A stretch of 27,543 nt of DNA from a virus, in the IMG/VR virus record IMGVR_UViG_3300031631_000016, positions 1 to 27,543 of that record. The stretch is one strand, 5' to 3'. The notes under the pieces were generated by a model that did not search any database, was not told where the DNA came from, and worked only from the letters and a program-made list of their open reading frames with translations. Positions within the stretch are counted from its first letter, which is position 1. Each line of letters starts with the position of its first letter. Positions 6,316-14,782 of this stretch are shown here, in pieces. Made by a program: the position numbers and the translations under genes.

Positions 6316-9157
6316 CGCATCCCTCCACAAGCTTCTGGAGTTCTTTTACGAATCCTTGGGCATCAGTTACACCTGGCAGGGTGATGTTGAAGGTATTATT
6401 CACCACTTTTTTATTTGAATTTTTTGTGGTCTTTGTCCGATTTTCCACGGCCGGAGACGGGGAGACTCGGTCATTGAGTCCCGGGATATTTTGATCCGGC
6501 TCGGGTATGGCCATGGATGCCGACAGCTCCGGTATCTTTGGCAGATCCAGGCCCTTTACGGCCATTGAGGTAACCAGAGGGTCAATACCCGCCAAGGGAT
6601 CAAGCTTGGGCGGCGCTACAGGGACGGCCTGCTCAATTATTGCTGCCTGGGGTTGATCGACCGCATCTAAAGCGTTTGCTGATATATTGGATTCACCGCC
6701 TATCCCGAAAAATGCGGCAACACCAACCATGATACCTGAAACAGTTTTCATCAGAGCCGGTGCCGCACCCTGGATGCCGCCCCCGATGGTTTCCATCATC
6801 TTTGCTCCGGAAAGCGTCAATGTTGAAAGAGGCCCCTCTTTGGCATCGGAAAAAGGCAGCAGGTTCCGGATTTTCGTCAAACTTGTTTTGACAAGGTCAA
6901 AAGGCCAACTTAAGGTTGATTTGATCCCTGCTGCCAATGTGCCCATCAATTTTGCACCAGCCTGTGAAAGATCAATGCCCTCAAGAAAACCTTTTACTCC
7001 TGAAAAAGCCTGAATCAGCCAGCCGACAGGGGTAAGATTCATGAACGCCCACTTGATGCCTGCTGACAAGGTACCTATCAATTTTGTTCCGATGCCTGAC
7101 CAGTCTATTGCGGATAAAAAATTGGCTATCCCTGTAATCTTTCCGGCTATCCAGCCAAATACCATACTAAAAGCCTTGGACATTGCGTCTGCAATACGTC
7201 CGAACATGGCAGGCAGAGCTTCAAGGCTGGTAACGATCCATCCCGCTGCCGTGCCGATGCCTTCGCCAAGCCACACAAAACCCGAAAGCAGCAAACCTAC
7301 GAGATCGAATAACCACTTGATTGGGGTTATCACCAGCCTGATTGCCCAGGCTAGCATCTGGAAGGCCCCGCCTACGATAATTCCCACAACCTCCCCGAAC
7401 GTTTTCCAGGAGGAAACATCGGTGGATGCTTGCACCCCCCATAACGCTGCACCCACCTGTGCAATAACAGACCCCACAGCCTTGAATATATCCCACAAGG
7501 GCCTTACCGCAGACATTATGCTGGCAAATACGGGCCGGAATATATCGGCAATGCCCAAAATGCTGAATTTTACAGCATCCCACATACCGGAAAAGAACAT
7601 TTTTATTCTGTAGACTACCTTTCCCACAGTGGTTACAAGGCCCACAAGGCCAGCCGCTTTGATATCCTTTGAAAGTTCACCTTCAATCATGCCGGTTGTG
7701 CCGGAAAGAGAGGAAAAAACAGCACGGACCCCTTGAAATACCAGCGAGATCTTGTTCCACCACCCAGATACGATATCTGCCATTCCACCAAGGTTTTTCC
7801 GCCAGGCAATATATAAAATACCGATGACTGCAACTATAGCCCACACAGGCCAGGATACTGCCACAAATGCGGCACCCACCGAGGCAAGCGCTCCTGTAAT
7901 AAAAGGAAGGGCCATAGTTGCCAAAGCGGATGCACCGGCAAAAGCTGTCATCGCAATCACACCAACTGCAATGGCCGCGCTTACACCGATGATCGCCTTC
8001 CCAACAGGTGTCTGAGCAAGCATAAACAGCCATCCCACTACAGTAGTTATTCCTTGAATAAGGGGGGTTAGAACGGGTAGGAAAATTTCCCCGATAGAGA
8101 TCTTTAAGCCTTCCCAGGCACTGCCAAGCATGACAACTGCGCCATTGAAATTGTCTAGCTGCATCTTTGCCACTGCAGCCGCCTTGCCTGTGGAATTGCC
8201 AAGAACTTGCGAATACTCTCGGATATTATCAATGCCGACACCCATGAGGGCTGTTACGCTGCCAACGGCCTCTTCTCCAAAAACCTTTTTTAATACACCG
8301 GCTCTGTCCGCAGAACCCATTGCGGCTGTCTGTGTTTCCAGGTTTTTGAGAATATCAAAGATCGGGAGCATATTGCCGGCAGAATCTTTTGTTGCAATCC
8401 CAAGATTTTTGAGCTGATTTGCGGCCGCACCTGCAGGAGCCTGTAGTCGTTGAAAAGCAATTTTAATCGCAGTACCTGCCACAGCCGCTGGGATACCTAC
8501 ATCACCTAGCTTGCCCGCCATGGCAGCCACCTCTGCAAGGGATGCCCCGGCAGCTGCAGCCACAGGACCAACAGTGGCTATGGTTGACCCAAGACCTGAC
8601 AAGGTTGTGTTGCTGGACGTAAATGCGGCCGTCAGAATATCTGCCACATCTCCGGTCTGTGACGCTTCAAGCTTAAATGCAGATAAAATATTTGAAGCGA
8701 CATCGGCTGTGCTTCCGAGATCCTCCTGGGCTGCAGATGCAAGATTTAATACTCCGGGCAATGCAGCAATGTTCTGTTGTGTGCTATAGCCGGCCATGGC
8801 GAGCTTTTGTTCAGCCTGGGCCACCTCCATGGCTGACCAGGCGGTTGAAGACCCCAGATCCAGGGCGGCACTTTCCAATGCCGCAAGCTCGCTGACACTG
8901 GCACCTGACACAGCCCCGACCCGGGAAATCGACGCCTCAAAATCAGCAGCAACCCCCACAGCCGGGGCAAGGGCGGCAAGAAAAACCCCGGCCGCAACGG
9001 CAAGAGGAAGCAATGTTCGTGTCAGCATGCCCATCCTGGAGGTTAACCTGCCAGCTCCGGCCTCAGTATCGTCCATGCCGCCACGAACAGCACGCAAGGG
9101 TCCTGTGATATTATCCACAAGACCCATAACCGCCTGCACCGCAAAAACCGTGTTCAT
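6308..9157 (-). CDS. Tail tape measure protein (Mu gp42-like)
   Basis: At 949 aa this is the largest gene here. The N-terminus has a hydrophobic helix (LLPLAVAAGVFLAALAP) and a Ser/Ala-rich TP901-type tape-measure core (SASVSELAALESAALDLGSSTAWSAMEVAQAEQKLAMAGYS and following). A cluster of hydrophobic segments lies at about residues 360-455, ahead of long amphipathic stretches. The C-terminal part holds repeated units (IGTKLIGTLSAGIKWAF, then AGAKLMGTLAAGIKSTL) and the familiar LLPFSDAKEGPLSTLTLSG. Tape measures set tail length and pass into the host envelope. The start overlaps the stop of the frameshifted chaperone product (TAATG). Confidence 0.85.
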   Translation of the reverse strand: MNTVFAVQAVMGLVDNITGPLRAVRGGMDDTEAGAGRLTSRMGMLTRTLLPLAVAAGVFLAALAPAVGVAADFEASISRVGAVSGASVSELAALESAALDLGSSTAWSAMEVAQAEQKLAMAGYSTQQNIAALPGVLNLASAAQEDLGSTADVASNILSAFKLEASQTGDVADILTAAFTSSNTTLSGLGSTIATVGPVAAAAGASLAEVAAMAGKLGDVGIPAAVAGTAIKIAFQRLQAPAGAAANQLKNLGIATKDSAGNMLPIFDILKNLETQTAAMGSADRAGVLKKVFGEEAVGSVTALMGVGIDNIREYSQVLGNSTGKAAAVAKMQLDNFNGAVVMLGSAWEGLKISIGEIFLPVLTPLIQGITTVVGWLFMLAQTPVGKAIIGVSAAIAVGVIAMTAFAGASALATMALPFITGALASVGAAFVAVSWPVWAIVAVIGILYIAWRKNLGGMADIVSGWWNKISLVFQGVRAVFSSLSGTTGMIEGELSKDIKAAGLVGLVTTVGKVVYRIKMFFSGMWDAVKFSILGIADIFRPVFASIMSAVRPLWDIFKAVGSVIAQVGAALWGVQASTDVSSWKTFGEVVGIIVGGAFQMLAWAIRLVITPIKWLFDLVGLLLSGFVWLGEGIGTAAGWIVTSLEALPAMFGRIADAMSKAFSMVFGWIAGKITGIANFLSAIDWSGIGTKLIGTLSAGIKWAFMNLTPVGWLIQAFSGVKGFLEGIDLSQAGAKLMGTLAAGIKSTLSWPFDLVKTSLTKIRNLLPFSDAKEGPLSTLTLSGAKMMETIGGGIQGAAPALMKTVSGIMVGVAAFFGIGGESNISANALDAVDQPQAAIIEQAVPVAPPKLDPLAGIDPLVTSMAVKGLDLPKIPELSASMAIPEPDQNIPGLNDRVSPSPAVENRTKTTKNSNKKVVNNTFNITLPGVTDAQGFVKELQKLVEGCDV

Positions 9158-9348
9158 TACTTTCCTCCCATTATTTTAGCCATGTTTTTAAAAAATCTTT
9201 CTTCAATCCAGAGAGCTGATGCCGATTGTTCAATCAAAGTATCCAGGCTTTCAGAGGGCGGCTCGTGAAGCCAGTGCCGAATTAAGATCTGCAACTGTGA
9301 TAAATCACTGTTCTCAAGCTGCCCCCTGGCCTGTTTAATTAGTTTCCC
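9157..9348 (-). CDS. Tail assembly chaperone, -1 frameshift extension (GT-type)
   Basis: This frame has no start of its own. A -1 slip on GGGAAAC (9348-9342) continues past the TAA of the short chaperone. It adds 61 residues, beginning LIKQARGQLENSD, with SLDTLIEQSASALWIEERFFKNMAKIMGGK at the end, and stops at TAA 9159-9157, which overlaps the tape-measure ATG. The fusion would be about 165 aa. Tail phages from lambda (G/GT) to Mu and P2 make such a fusion between the tube and tape-measure genes. The extension fills the otherwise unexplained 180-bp gap at that place. Confidence 0.8.
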   Translation of the reverse strand, partial: GKLIKQARGQLENSDLSQLQILIRHWLHEPPSESLDTLIEQSASALWIEERFFKNMAKIMGGK

Positions 9349-9653
9349 AGCTCACCAAATCCGCATGCTTTAAGAAGGGCACCCCCAAAGGTCGACGCAA
9401 GCCCGGAATACTCCTTAAAAATTTCCTGCATTTTTTCTTTATCGTCGGAATGAACTGCGCTTAAGCACAAGTTCTTCAGGGCCAGATTCGGCGATTTCAT
9501 CATTTGTTTTTGCGCTCTTTCGGTCGCCTGGGGTTTGGGTTTGGTAAATCTTACGGCAACCGATACGTCGTTGCCTTTAAATGTATCAAAAAACTCATGG
9601 CTGAACTCTTGATACCCTTCGTCTTTGCTGTCTTTTATTTGCACATCACTCAT
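9339..9653 (-). CDS. Tail assembly chaperone, short form (G-type, Mu gp41 position)
   Basis: This 104-aa protein starts at ATG 9653 after AAGGAA. It is small, charged and helical (KPKPQATERAQKQMMKSPNLALKNLCLSAVHSDDKEKMQEIFKEY) and lies between tail tube and tape measure, the invariant place of G-type chaperones. It stops directly after a GGGAAAC slip site, so a minority of ribosomes should make the longer GT-type product. The short and long forms are expected to coat the tape measure during tail assembly. Confidence 0.8.
   Translation of the reverse strand: MSDVQIKDSKDEGYQEFSHEFFDTFKGNDVSVAVRFTKPKPQATERAQKQMMKSPNLALKNLCLSAVHSDDKEKMQEIFKEYSGLASTFGGALLKACGFGELGN
9342..9348 (-). promoter_or_regulatory. 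Programmed -1 ribosomal frameshift slippery site
   Basis: On the minus strand the heptamer reads G GGA AAC in the chaperone frame and is followed at once by TAA (9341-9339). This is an ideal X XXY YYZ slip site. After slipping, GGG AAA CTA ATT AAA reads on in an open frame for 61 codons. A small hairpin (GTGAT-TT-ATCAC) lies about 45 nt downstream; whether it stimulates is unknown. Confidence 0.85.
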
Positions 9654-9698
9654 GATTGTTTCCTTTTTTATGGGGTGTAAGTCTGATTGTTCTTCATC

Positions 9699-10133
9699 CT
9701 ACTTGTATGCCGAGATACCATCCCACTCGATGGGGCTCAGGATAATAAAATCAAACTTTATAGTCCCTGTATTGTCGTCATCCTGTTTGGCGGATGTATC
9801 AACCTTGGTGATCATACAGTCGGGCAATGTGTCTGTGACGGTCGTCTGGTCCTTATGAGAATAGGATACAATAATGGGAAACGGCGTGTTGCTGTAAAAA
9901 GATCCGCCAAGGCCTTTTCTCAAGATCTCCGCCTCATCTTTGTCAAGGGTCATGGAGCCGGATGCTTTATAATTCTTCCTGCCATATCCCCTGGGCACTG
10001 CACCCTTGCCGTACCGGGCTTCAATGCCCCTTTCATCATTGTAGTTGATCTCCGTCACTCCAATGGCCACACCCGACGGTTGGAGCTGGATCTCAACACC
10101 TTCCCAGTCGTAATAATTTCCATTAATAGTCAT
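9699..10133 (-). CDS. Tail tube protein (Mu gp40/M-like)
   Basis: This 144-aa protein starts at ATG after AGGAGAAACCG. It is beta-rich: INGNYYDWEGVEIQLQPSGVAIGVTEINYNDERG, then the basic turn YGKGAVPRGYGRKNYKASGSMTLDKDEAEIL, and FDFIILSPIEWDG at the end. It follows the sheath gene and precedes the chaperone, the usual place of the tube subunit. Tube subunits polymerise into the inner channel on the hub. The length is near that of P2 FII (172 aa) and Mu gp40 (118 aa). Confidence 0.75.
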   Translation of the reverse strand: MTINGNYYDWEGVEIQLQPSGVAIGVTEINYNDERGIEARYGKGAVPRGYGRKNYKASGSMTLDKDEAEILRKGLGGSFYSNTPFPIIVSYSHKDQTTVTDTLPDCMITKVDTSAKQDDDNTGTIKFDFIILSPIEWDGISAYK

Positions 10134-10143
10134 CGGTTTCTCC

Positions 10144-11829
10144 TTAGCTTAATCTTGGATCAAATCCGCTGCCGGCATAAATATAGCTGGCAAAAAGCTT
10201 GATCTGTCTGATGATTGGTATTCCGATAAGCTGCATCTCCACAGCCACGCCGTTGTTGACAATGTCCTGGCCTTCCGGGATGGTGACCACATAATCGGCA
10301 AGCTCTGTCGGTACAGCAGCTTTCATGGTATTTAAGGCCATGCAGATATTGGCCTTAAGATAATTGAGCCCTGCAGCGCCACCCTCGGCCAGGGGATCGC
10401 CCGCCTCATCGTACATGCTCTTGAGCGCTGCAATCCTTGCCTTCCGGACAGCCTTAAAAACAGTCCTTAAGACCTCAATGTACTGGTAGTCACTGGTAAT
10501 ATCGGCAAGGGTTTTGGCATCTCCCCAATAAGCAGAATTCAACCCGGCATAATACTTTGCCGTTGCATATCCTTCGCTTTCAAGGGTTTGCTGCATGGCA
10601 CTTGTAAAATCGTCGGGCAGGCTTCCCTGGGATATTCCACTGTCCCTGACCCGGCCCGTTGCCCGCATGACCGGTATGGAAAGTATTTTACCCGCCATGA
10701 GTCCTGCCCAGTTGCGAAAAACCCGGCTTCCGGTTGTATCTGTCACCTCTCCAAAGGCCGCACATACAGAAACAAACCGATGGGCATACCCCTGTTTGTC
10801 CGCCACCATGGCAGCGGTCCATTCGTTGAGGTCTTCACCTGCCCAGGGGAGCCTTGCTTCAGCCACAAAGAAAGTGGGCCGGTGGGCGTTCCAGAGTTCA
10901 TCCGCCTTGACCCCCATTGCAGCCCAATCAACAGAATCCGATGACCCAACGACATAAACAAATTCCACATCGTAAAGGTTTAACGGCTGCTCAAGGGCTG
11001 TCATCACCGAGGTGATGGAAGGAACCGGAGCCAAAAGACGGCATTTAAAAATAACCCCTGCCACCAGATCATCACCGCCGGCAACCGTAATGGTCACACC
11101 GGTATCACCGGCTAGGATAACACCGTCCAGAGGAACCGTTTTTACAGGGCCGAAGGAATCACCATCCAGGCTGAGTTGATAGGTGGCTTCATTCAACGCA
11201 CCGGATGATATGACTTTCAGAATCAGTTCAGCCGCCGCCTTAACAGTACCGGCCAGTGCAATCTCCGGTCCCCCGGCACCTGTCTTTTGAACAGGCCCGA
11301 TGGAATTTCTGACGGCAAATTCATAGGTATCTCCGGACACATGGGTTCCCGAGGCCAGGGTAAGCGTTGCCCCGGTTGCCCCGATGGTGATTTGACCGTC
11401 AGCAGGAACAGCTTCAGCCGCATCAAAAGTTGATCCGCCGTCTGTGGATACCTTTGCCGTGGCAGTTCCAAGCTCCCCGCCTGTATCAATCTCAACCACA
11501 ACATCCGCATTCTCCGTGGCAACCCCTGTTGCAACGCCTTCAGGACCTGTGCCAGTATGCTCCACCCCGGCAATATAGCCGCCGGGTGTTCCTGTTACGG
11601 GTACGGCAATGGCTTTGGGATTCTGCCCGCCCGTGGCAAAAAGGTCCCTGAGTCGGTCAACAAGGGGGCCTGAGCCAAGCAGATCATCAAGGTCGCTTGA
11701 TTTGCCCAAAAGATATCCTTTACCAACATCTCCTTTGCTGCATACGCCGGCAACAATACAGGATCCTTCGACCCCACCTGGAGCCAGCCCGCTGGTTCCG
11801 TCGATTATATATTCAAGTACTTCACCCAT
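10144..11829 (-). CDS. Tail sheath protein (Mu gpL/DUF2586-like) with two inserted Ig-like domains
   Basis: At 561 aa, this starts at ATG 11829 after AAGGAG. The N-terminus resembles Mu-type sheaths (VAGVCSKGDVGKGYLLGKSSDLDDLLGSGPLVDRLRDLFATGGQNPKAIAVPV). The C-terminal half has the conserved sheath core: MALEQPLNLYDVEFVYVVGSSD, the long segment with AHRFVSVCAAFG, and the ending GVAVEMQLIGIPIIRQIKLFASYIYAGSGFDPRLS. Between them, at about residues 109-174 and 201-268, lie two related beta-sandwich-like repeats (ATAKVSTDGGSTF ... and ATYQLSLDGDSFG ...). Such surface insertions are common in sheaths. Sheath contraction drives the tube through the envelope. Confidence 0.8.
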   Translation of the reverse strand: MGEVLEYIIDGTSGLAPGGVEGSCIVAGVCSKGDVGKGYLLGKSSDLDDLLGSGPLVDRLRDLFATGGQNPKAIAVPVTGTPGGYIAGVEHTGTGPEGVATGVATENADVVVEIDTGGELGTATAKVSTDGGSTFDAAEAVPADGQITIGATGATLTLASGTHVSGDTYEFAVRNSIGPVQKTGAGGPEIALAGTVKAAAELILKVISSGALNEATYQLSLDGDSFGPVKTVPLDGVILAGDTGVTITVAGGDDLVAGVIFKCRLLAPVPSITSVMTALEQPLNLYDVEFVYVVGSSDSVDWAAMGVKADELWNAHRPTFFVAEARLPWAGEDLNEWTAAMVADKQGYAHRFVSVCAAFGEVTDTTGSRVFRNWAGLMAGKILSIPVMRATGRVRDSGISQGSLPDDFTSAMQQTLESEGYATAKYYAGLNSAYWGDAKTLADITSDYQYIEVLRTVFKAVRKARIAALKSMYDEAGDPLAEGGAAGLNYLKANICMALNTMKAAVPTELADYVVTIPEGQDIVNNGVAVEMQLIGIPIIRQIKLFASYIYAGSGFDPRLS

Positions 11830-11882
11830 GGTTTATTTCTCCTTTTTTTTATATGACTTCAGATTACACTGTAGCCTTCAGG

Positions 11883-12179
11883 TTAAATTTTGCCGGATCC
11901 CAGGTGTCTTTCCTGGAACCTCTTCAAGCCCTGGTCGAACGCTTTTTCCGTGACCTTTTTCCCGGGGGCCCAGCTGGCAGCTCTGAAAAATGCCGCCTTT
12001 TCCCACCACGGTAAATCCTTAACTTTTGCAAGTTCGTCAATATCGACAAGACCATTGTCCGGTTTTTTGTCTGGTTTGATTTTGGCGGGCTTTACAATGT
12101 TAGCGCTTTCTTTCACACCGGTATCGGTGGTCTGTTTGGTTGATCCCATCGTATCCGGTTTGATAGTTCCTTTAACCAT
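11883..12179 (-). CDS. Small protein upstream of the sheath (Mu gp38 position, unknown)
   Basis: This 98-aa protein starts at ATG after AAAGGAG. The first half is low-complexity and lysine-rich (KPAKIKPDKKPDNG). The second half is a compact helical region (VDIDELAKVKDLPWWEKAAFFRAASWAPGKKVTEKAFDQGLKRFQERHLG). It stands where Mu has gp38, just before the sheath, but I do not recognise the DUF2635 family in it. The ending TTTAACCTGAAGG at its stop codon is also found at the stop of the protease gene (15504). Confidence 0.5.
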   Translation of the reverse strand: MVKGTIKPDTMGSTKQTTDTGVKESANIVKPAKIKPDKKPDNGLVDIDELAKVKDLPWWEKAAFFRAASWAPGKKVTEKAFDQGLKRFQERHLGSGKI

Positions 12180-12205
12180 GATAACTCCTTTTTTTGTTTG
12201 ATCGT

Positions 12206-12736
12206 TTAGCCGGCTGATTCTTGGTACTCAGTGCCGTCTTTTATATTTACATCCGTGATTAAGGGCACTTCCCTGTCCTTGCAAATCATGCCCTTAAAGG
12301 TGATGTGCAAGGCATTGGAACGTTTTTTAAACACTTCCACCGTCCGTTTTCCAAACCCGCCCCTTACCGCCCTTGTGGCCTCAACGATCACAAGATCATT
12401 TTCCGGGGTGGCCACCTTGTGGGGCAATTCAACAAGGAACGTATTCACAAAGGTTTCAAGCCAGGCTTCATCGTTTGATTTGACCTCTGCACGGACAATC
12501 AAGTCTGTTTTATATATCCTTGCCCGGATGGTTCTGTGGGTGTTTGGACTTTGGGTGCTGGCAGCCCGGGCCACTCTTTTAAATTTTCTTTCAAGGCTCT
12601 GGGAAAGATATTCAAGCTGGATCCTTTTTTCCGGCAGCATCACGGTTTCCTTATTCGGTTTGTCCATGACACAAGCTTCATCAAGCCCGGCTATTACCGC
12701 TGCCTGGGTGATGATATCCTTTACAAATGATCTCAT
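12206..12736 (-). CDS. Gp37-position protein, probable tail completion/neck protein
   Basis: This 176-aa soluble protein starts ATG at 12736, immediately after the stop of the gpG-like gene. It has mixed helix and strand: LEYLSQSLERKFKRVARAASTQSPNTHRTIRARIYKTDLIVRAEVKSNDEAWLETFVNTFLVELPHKVATPENDLVIVEATRAVRGGFG. Its place between the gpG-like morphogenesis gene and the sheath corresponds to Mu gp37 or a tail terminator. The assignment is by order; I see no decisive motif. Confidence 0.5.
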   Translation of the reverse strand: MRSFVKDIITQAAVIAGLDEACVMDKPNKETVMLPEKRIQLEYLSQSLERKFKRVARAASTQSPNTHRTIRARIYKTDLIVRAEVKSNDEAWLETFVNTFLVELPHKVATPENDLVIVEATRAVRGGFGKRTVEVFKKRSNALHITFKGMICKDREVPLITDVNIKDGTEYQESAG

Positions 12737-13228
12737 TTAGCCCCCGAGCCCCTTTTGCATAAACAAACTGATGGTTTCCTTTGCCTCTTCAATATCCTCT
12801 TCATTGATGCCAAGGTAGGGCCGTGCCGGCATGGTGACTTTTTTCACCGTGACAAAGCCGGATCCTATCTTAAATTTGAGGGCATTGCCTTTTTTGGGCT
12901 TAATCTCTCCCCCATACTGGTGAATGGCACCCTTGACCTTATCTGTTGTGCCAACGGTCACGGCAGCAGGGGATGCTTCATAATTGATTGACCCCTTTAA
13001 ATGCCCTTTGTCGGACAAGGTTTGTCCCCCTTCATCTTCAGCCCGCCTGGATTTTTTCCAGTCCTCACCGTCCGGGCCTTTCTCATCTTCAAACCGTTCA
13101 ATAGTGGAGGAAACCAGTTGTTCCCCCAGGGTCTCGGATAGCACCTGCCGGTTGGAGATCTTTGTCACGGCATTACCCAGCACGTTGTTCACCCTTGAAA
13201 AATCCATTCTAAAAGAGGCACCAGCCAT
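12737..13228 (-). CDS. Virion morphogenesis protein (Mu gpG/P2 gpS-like)
   Basis: This 163-aa protein has the signature of the phage virion morphogenesis family (Phage_tail_S): ERFEDEKGPDGEDWKKSRRAEDEGGQTLSDKGHLKGSINYE, then VTVGTTDKVKGAIHQYGGEIKPKKGNAL, and MPARPYLGINEEDIEEA. The family acts in head completion and head-tail joining. The start overlaps the stop of gp36 (TAATG), suggesting coupled translation. In Mu itself gene G lies upstream of I; here the family member lies after gp36. Confidence 0.8.
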   Translation of the reverse strand: MAGASFRMDFSRVNNVLGNAVTKISNRQVLSETLGEQLVSSTIERFEDEKGPDGEDWKKSRRAEDEGGQTLSDKGHLKGSINYEASPAAVTVGTTDKVKGAIHQYGGEIKPKKGNALKFKIGSGFVTVKKVTMPARPYLGINEEDIEEAKETISLFMQKGLGG

Positions 13229-13662
13229 TAGAAGTTCTCCCAGGTCGATGGGCCGAATATTGCCGCAGGTGCGGACACGCTGATTCCCGTATCTCCGCTG
13301 ACAGATCCAGGATAGGGATCCAGCCTTCCTTCCCGGATTTTATCCAGGTCTTTTTCACTCTTTTCAAACATCCTTTGAAGGGGTATCCACTCGTTCCCGG
13401 AGCTTGCTTCAGTATCCATGAGGGTGGTAATATCGCCCACACACCGGTAGGCGGTCATAACTGCACAGATGCGTTTTAACATGGCGGATGATCCTGTTTC
13501 CGGGATAGAATGGCCTCCCTGCCAAATCGCCTCCAGGATCTCCGCCGAAACATTCTCAAGGGTCCGAGAGCATATCCCGGGATTGATCTCTTCAAGCTTG
13601 TCAAGATATCCCGTAAGGATGTAGTCTTTTAAATCCGCTTCTGTGCAGTATAGAACCGTCAT
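13228..13662 (-). CDS. Head-tail connector-type protein gp36 (DUF1320)
   Basis: This 144-aa protein starts at ATG after AAAGGAG. It shows the DUF1320/Mu gp36 pattern: a start TVLYCTEADLKDYILTGYLDKLEEI, then ISAEILEAIWQGG-type and LKRICAVMTAYRCVGD segments, and a short proline-rich end. Members are small helical proteins between the capsid and tail genes, thought to act as connector or completion proteins. A REP-like palindrome lies between this gene and the capsid gene just upstream. Confidence 0.75.
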   Translation of the reverse strand: MTVLYCTEADLKDYILTGYLDKLEEINPGICSRTLENVSAEILEAIWQGGHSIPETGSSAMLKRICAVMTAYRCVGDITTLMDTEASSGNEWIPLQRMFEKSEKDLDKIREGRLDPYPGSVSGDTGISVSAPAAIFGPSTWENF

Positions 13663-13686
13663 GGATACTTTCTCCTTTGTCTTTTT

Positions 13687-13734
13687 TGGGGTCAGGCTTG
13701 CGTAGTTGCGTAATTGCGCGCAAGCCTGACCCCA
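13687..13734. repeat. REP-like palindrome (16-bp perfect inverted repeat)
   Basis: TGGGGTCAGGCTTGCG (13687-13702) and its exact complement (13719-13734) flank a 16-bp loop. The GGGGTCAGG...CCTGACCCC ends are typical of chromosomal REP elements mobilised by RAYT (REP-associated tyrosine) transposases. It lies in the 76-bp space between the capsid stop and the gp36 ribosome site. As RNA it would form a very stable hairpin and may damp or stabilise the transcript, but no clear U-run makes it a classic terminator. Confidence 0.8.
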
Positions 13735-13738
13735 TTAT

Positions 13739-14731
13739 TTATTCAGCCGTCAATTCGGCCCAGCAGACGCCGTTGGGATTAATCACCGGCAAGGGTTTGC
13801 TCATGCCAAGGACATCGATGCCGGATGGATTTTGTTTGACAATGGGTTTGAGAAAGAACGGCAAAGGCTGCAGCCTTGCATCCAGATCGTCCAGGGCACA
13901 GTAATAACAGGAATGACCTGCATCCAATGCGATCATGACAAGCTTGTGGGCCGGGACCTTATCCACGGCGGTTTTGGTCTGGGGGTTCTGATAGGTTTCG
14001 TCCATGGGTTTAATAAGATACCCACCGACATCAATACCGGCTTCCACTCTTTCAATCCGGATATTCTGTTTGGCCGTGGATTTAACGCTGTCCACAAGTT
14101 TCAGAAGCGCAAGATAGACCTTGTCGCCGGCCCATATTTCGATCTTGCCGCCATACCCTTTTTTGCGCAGGGCTTTTCTCATTTTCATGAGGGTGTCGTA
14201 AACTTCGACAATGGTGGCAGTCTCTGCATCCCATAATTTTGGGGGTTCATATGAAAGCGGGGTGCCAAACTGGATCCGGTAGGTGTCCCAGGCACCGGAT
14301 TCAAGTTTTAACGGCCATTCAATAGCGCCGGTCAGGGAGGTTGCAGCAATCCCTTCGGTGGATCTGCGGACAATTTTTCTAAGCTTATCCTGTTTGGATT
14401 TCAGCCAGGCTTCCTTGGTGGCAATGCCCCAGGTTTTAAGGTCATTGAGTTCCGCAGCGCTTATAAAATCACTGGGATTAAGGGCCAAAGGTTCAATGAA
14501 GCTGTAACTTGTGCTGCCTTCTCCCACGGGAGTGGCAGGGGCAGAGCGGCTGATCACGGGAGCTGTCTGGGTGATATCAATGATATCTTTGACGCCGATC
14601 AATGCCATGGGGTGCTGGGGACGGGATTTAAAAACAATATCCATCACCGATGTTTCAAGGGGGTCAAGCTGTTTGAATGTCTTGACCTGGGTCGCCAGGG
14701 CAAACAGCGCCAGAACTTCTGAATGTAACAT
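13739..14731 (-). CDS. Major capsid protein (lambda gpE-like, HK97 fold)
   Basis: This 330-aa protein starts at ATG after GAAGGAG. It resembles the major capsid protein E family: an N-terminal arm (FKQLDPLETSVMDIVFKSRPQHPMALIGVKDIIDITQTAPVISRSAPATPVGEG), then TWGIATKEAWLKSKQDKLRKIVRRSTEGIAATSLTG, a WDTYRIQFG segment, the spine helix with YDTLMKMRKALRKKGYGGKIEIWAGDKVYLALLKLVD, and GGYLIKPMDETYQNP. HK97-fold subunits build the icosahedral shell. It sits directly after a gpD-like decoration gene, the lambda D-E order, in place of Mu gpT. Confidence 0.75.
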   Translation of the reverse strand: MLHSEVLALFALATQVKTFKQLDPLETSVMDIVFKSRPQHPMALIGVKDIIDITQTAPVISRSAPATPVGEGSTSYSFIEPLALNPSDFISAAELNDLKTWGIATKEAWLKSKQDKLRKIVRRSTEGIAATSLTGAIEWPLKLESGAWDTYRIQFGTPLSYEPPKLWDAETATIVEVYDTLMKMRKALRKKGYGGKIEIWAGDKVYLALLKLVDSVKSTAKQNIRIERVEAGIDVGGYLIKPMDETYQNPQTKTAVDKVPAHKLVMIALDAGHSCYYCALDDLDARLQPLPFFLKPIVKQNPSGIDVLGMSKPLPVINPNGVCWAELTAE

Positions 14732-14782
14732 AACTTACTCCTTCTAATTTAATTTAGAGGCTTAAACCGTTATTAAATCAGG

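Noticed and set aside
6687-8895. Several plus-strand open frames opposite the tape measure gene
   Set aside because: They are antisense shadows of an Ala/Gly-rich coding sequence; low-complexity translations, no ribosome sites, no motifs.
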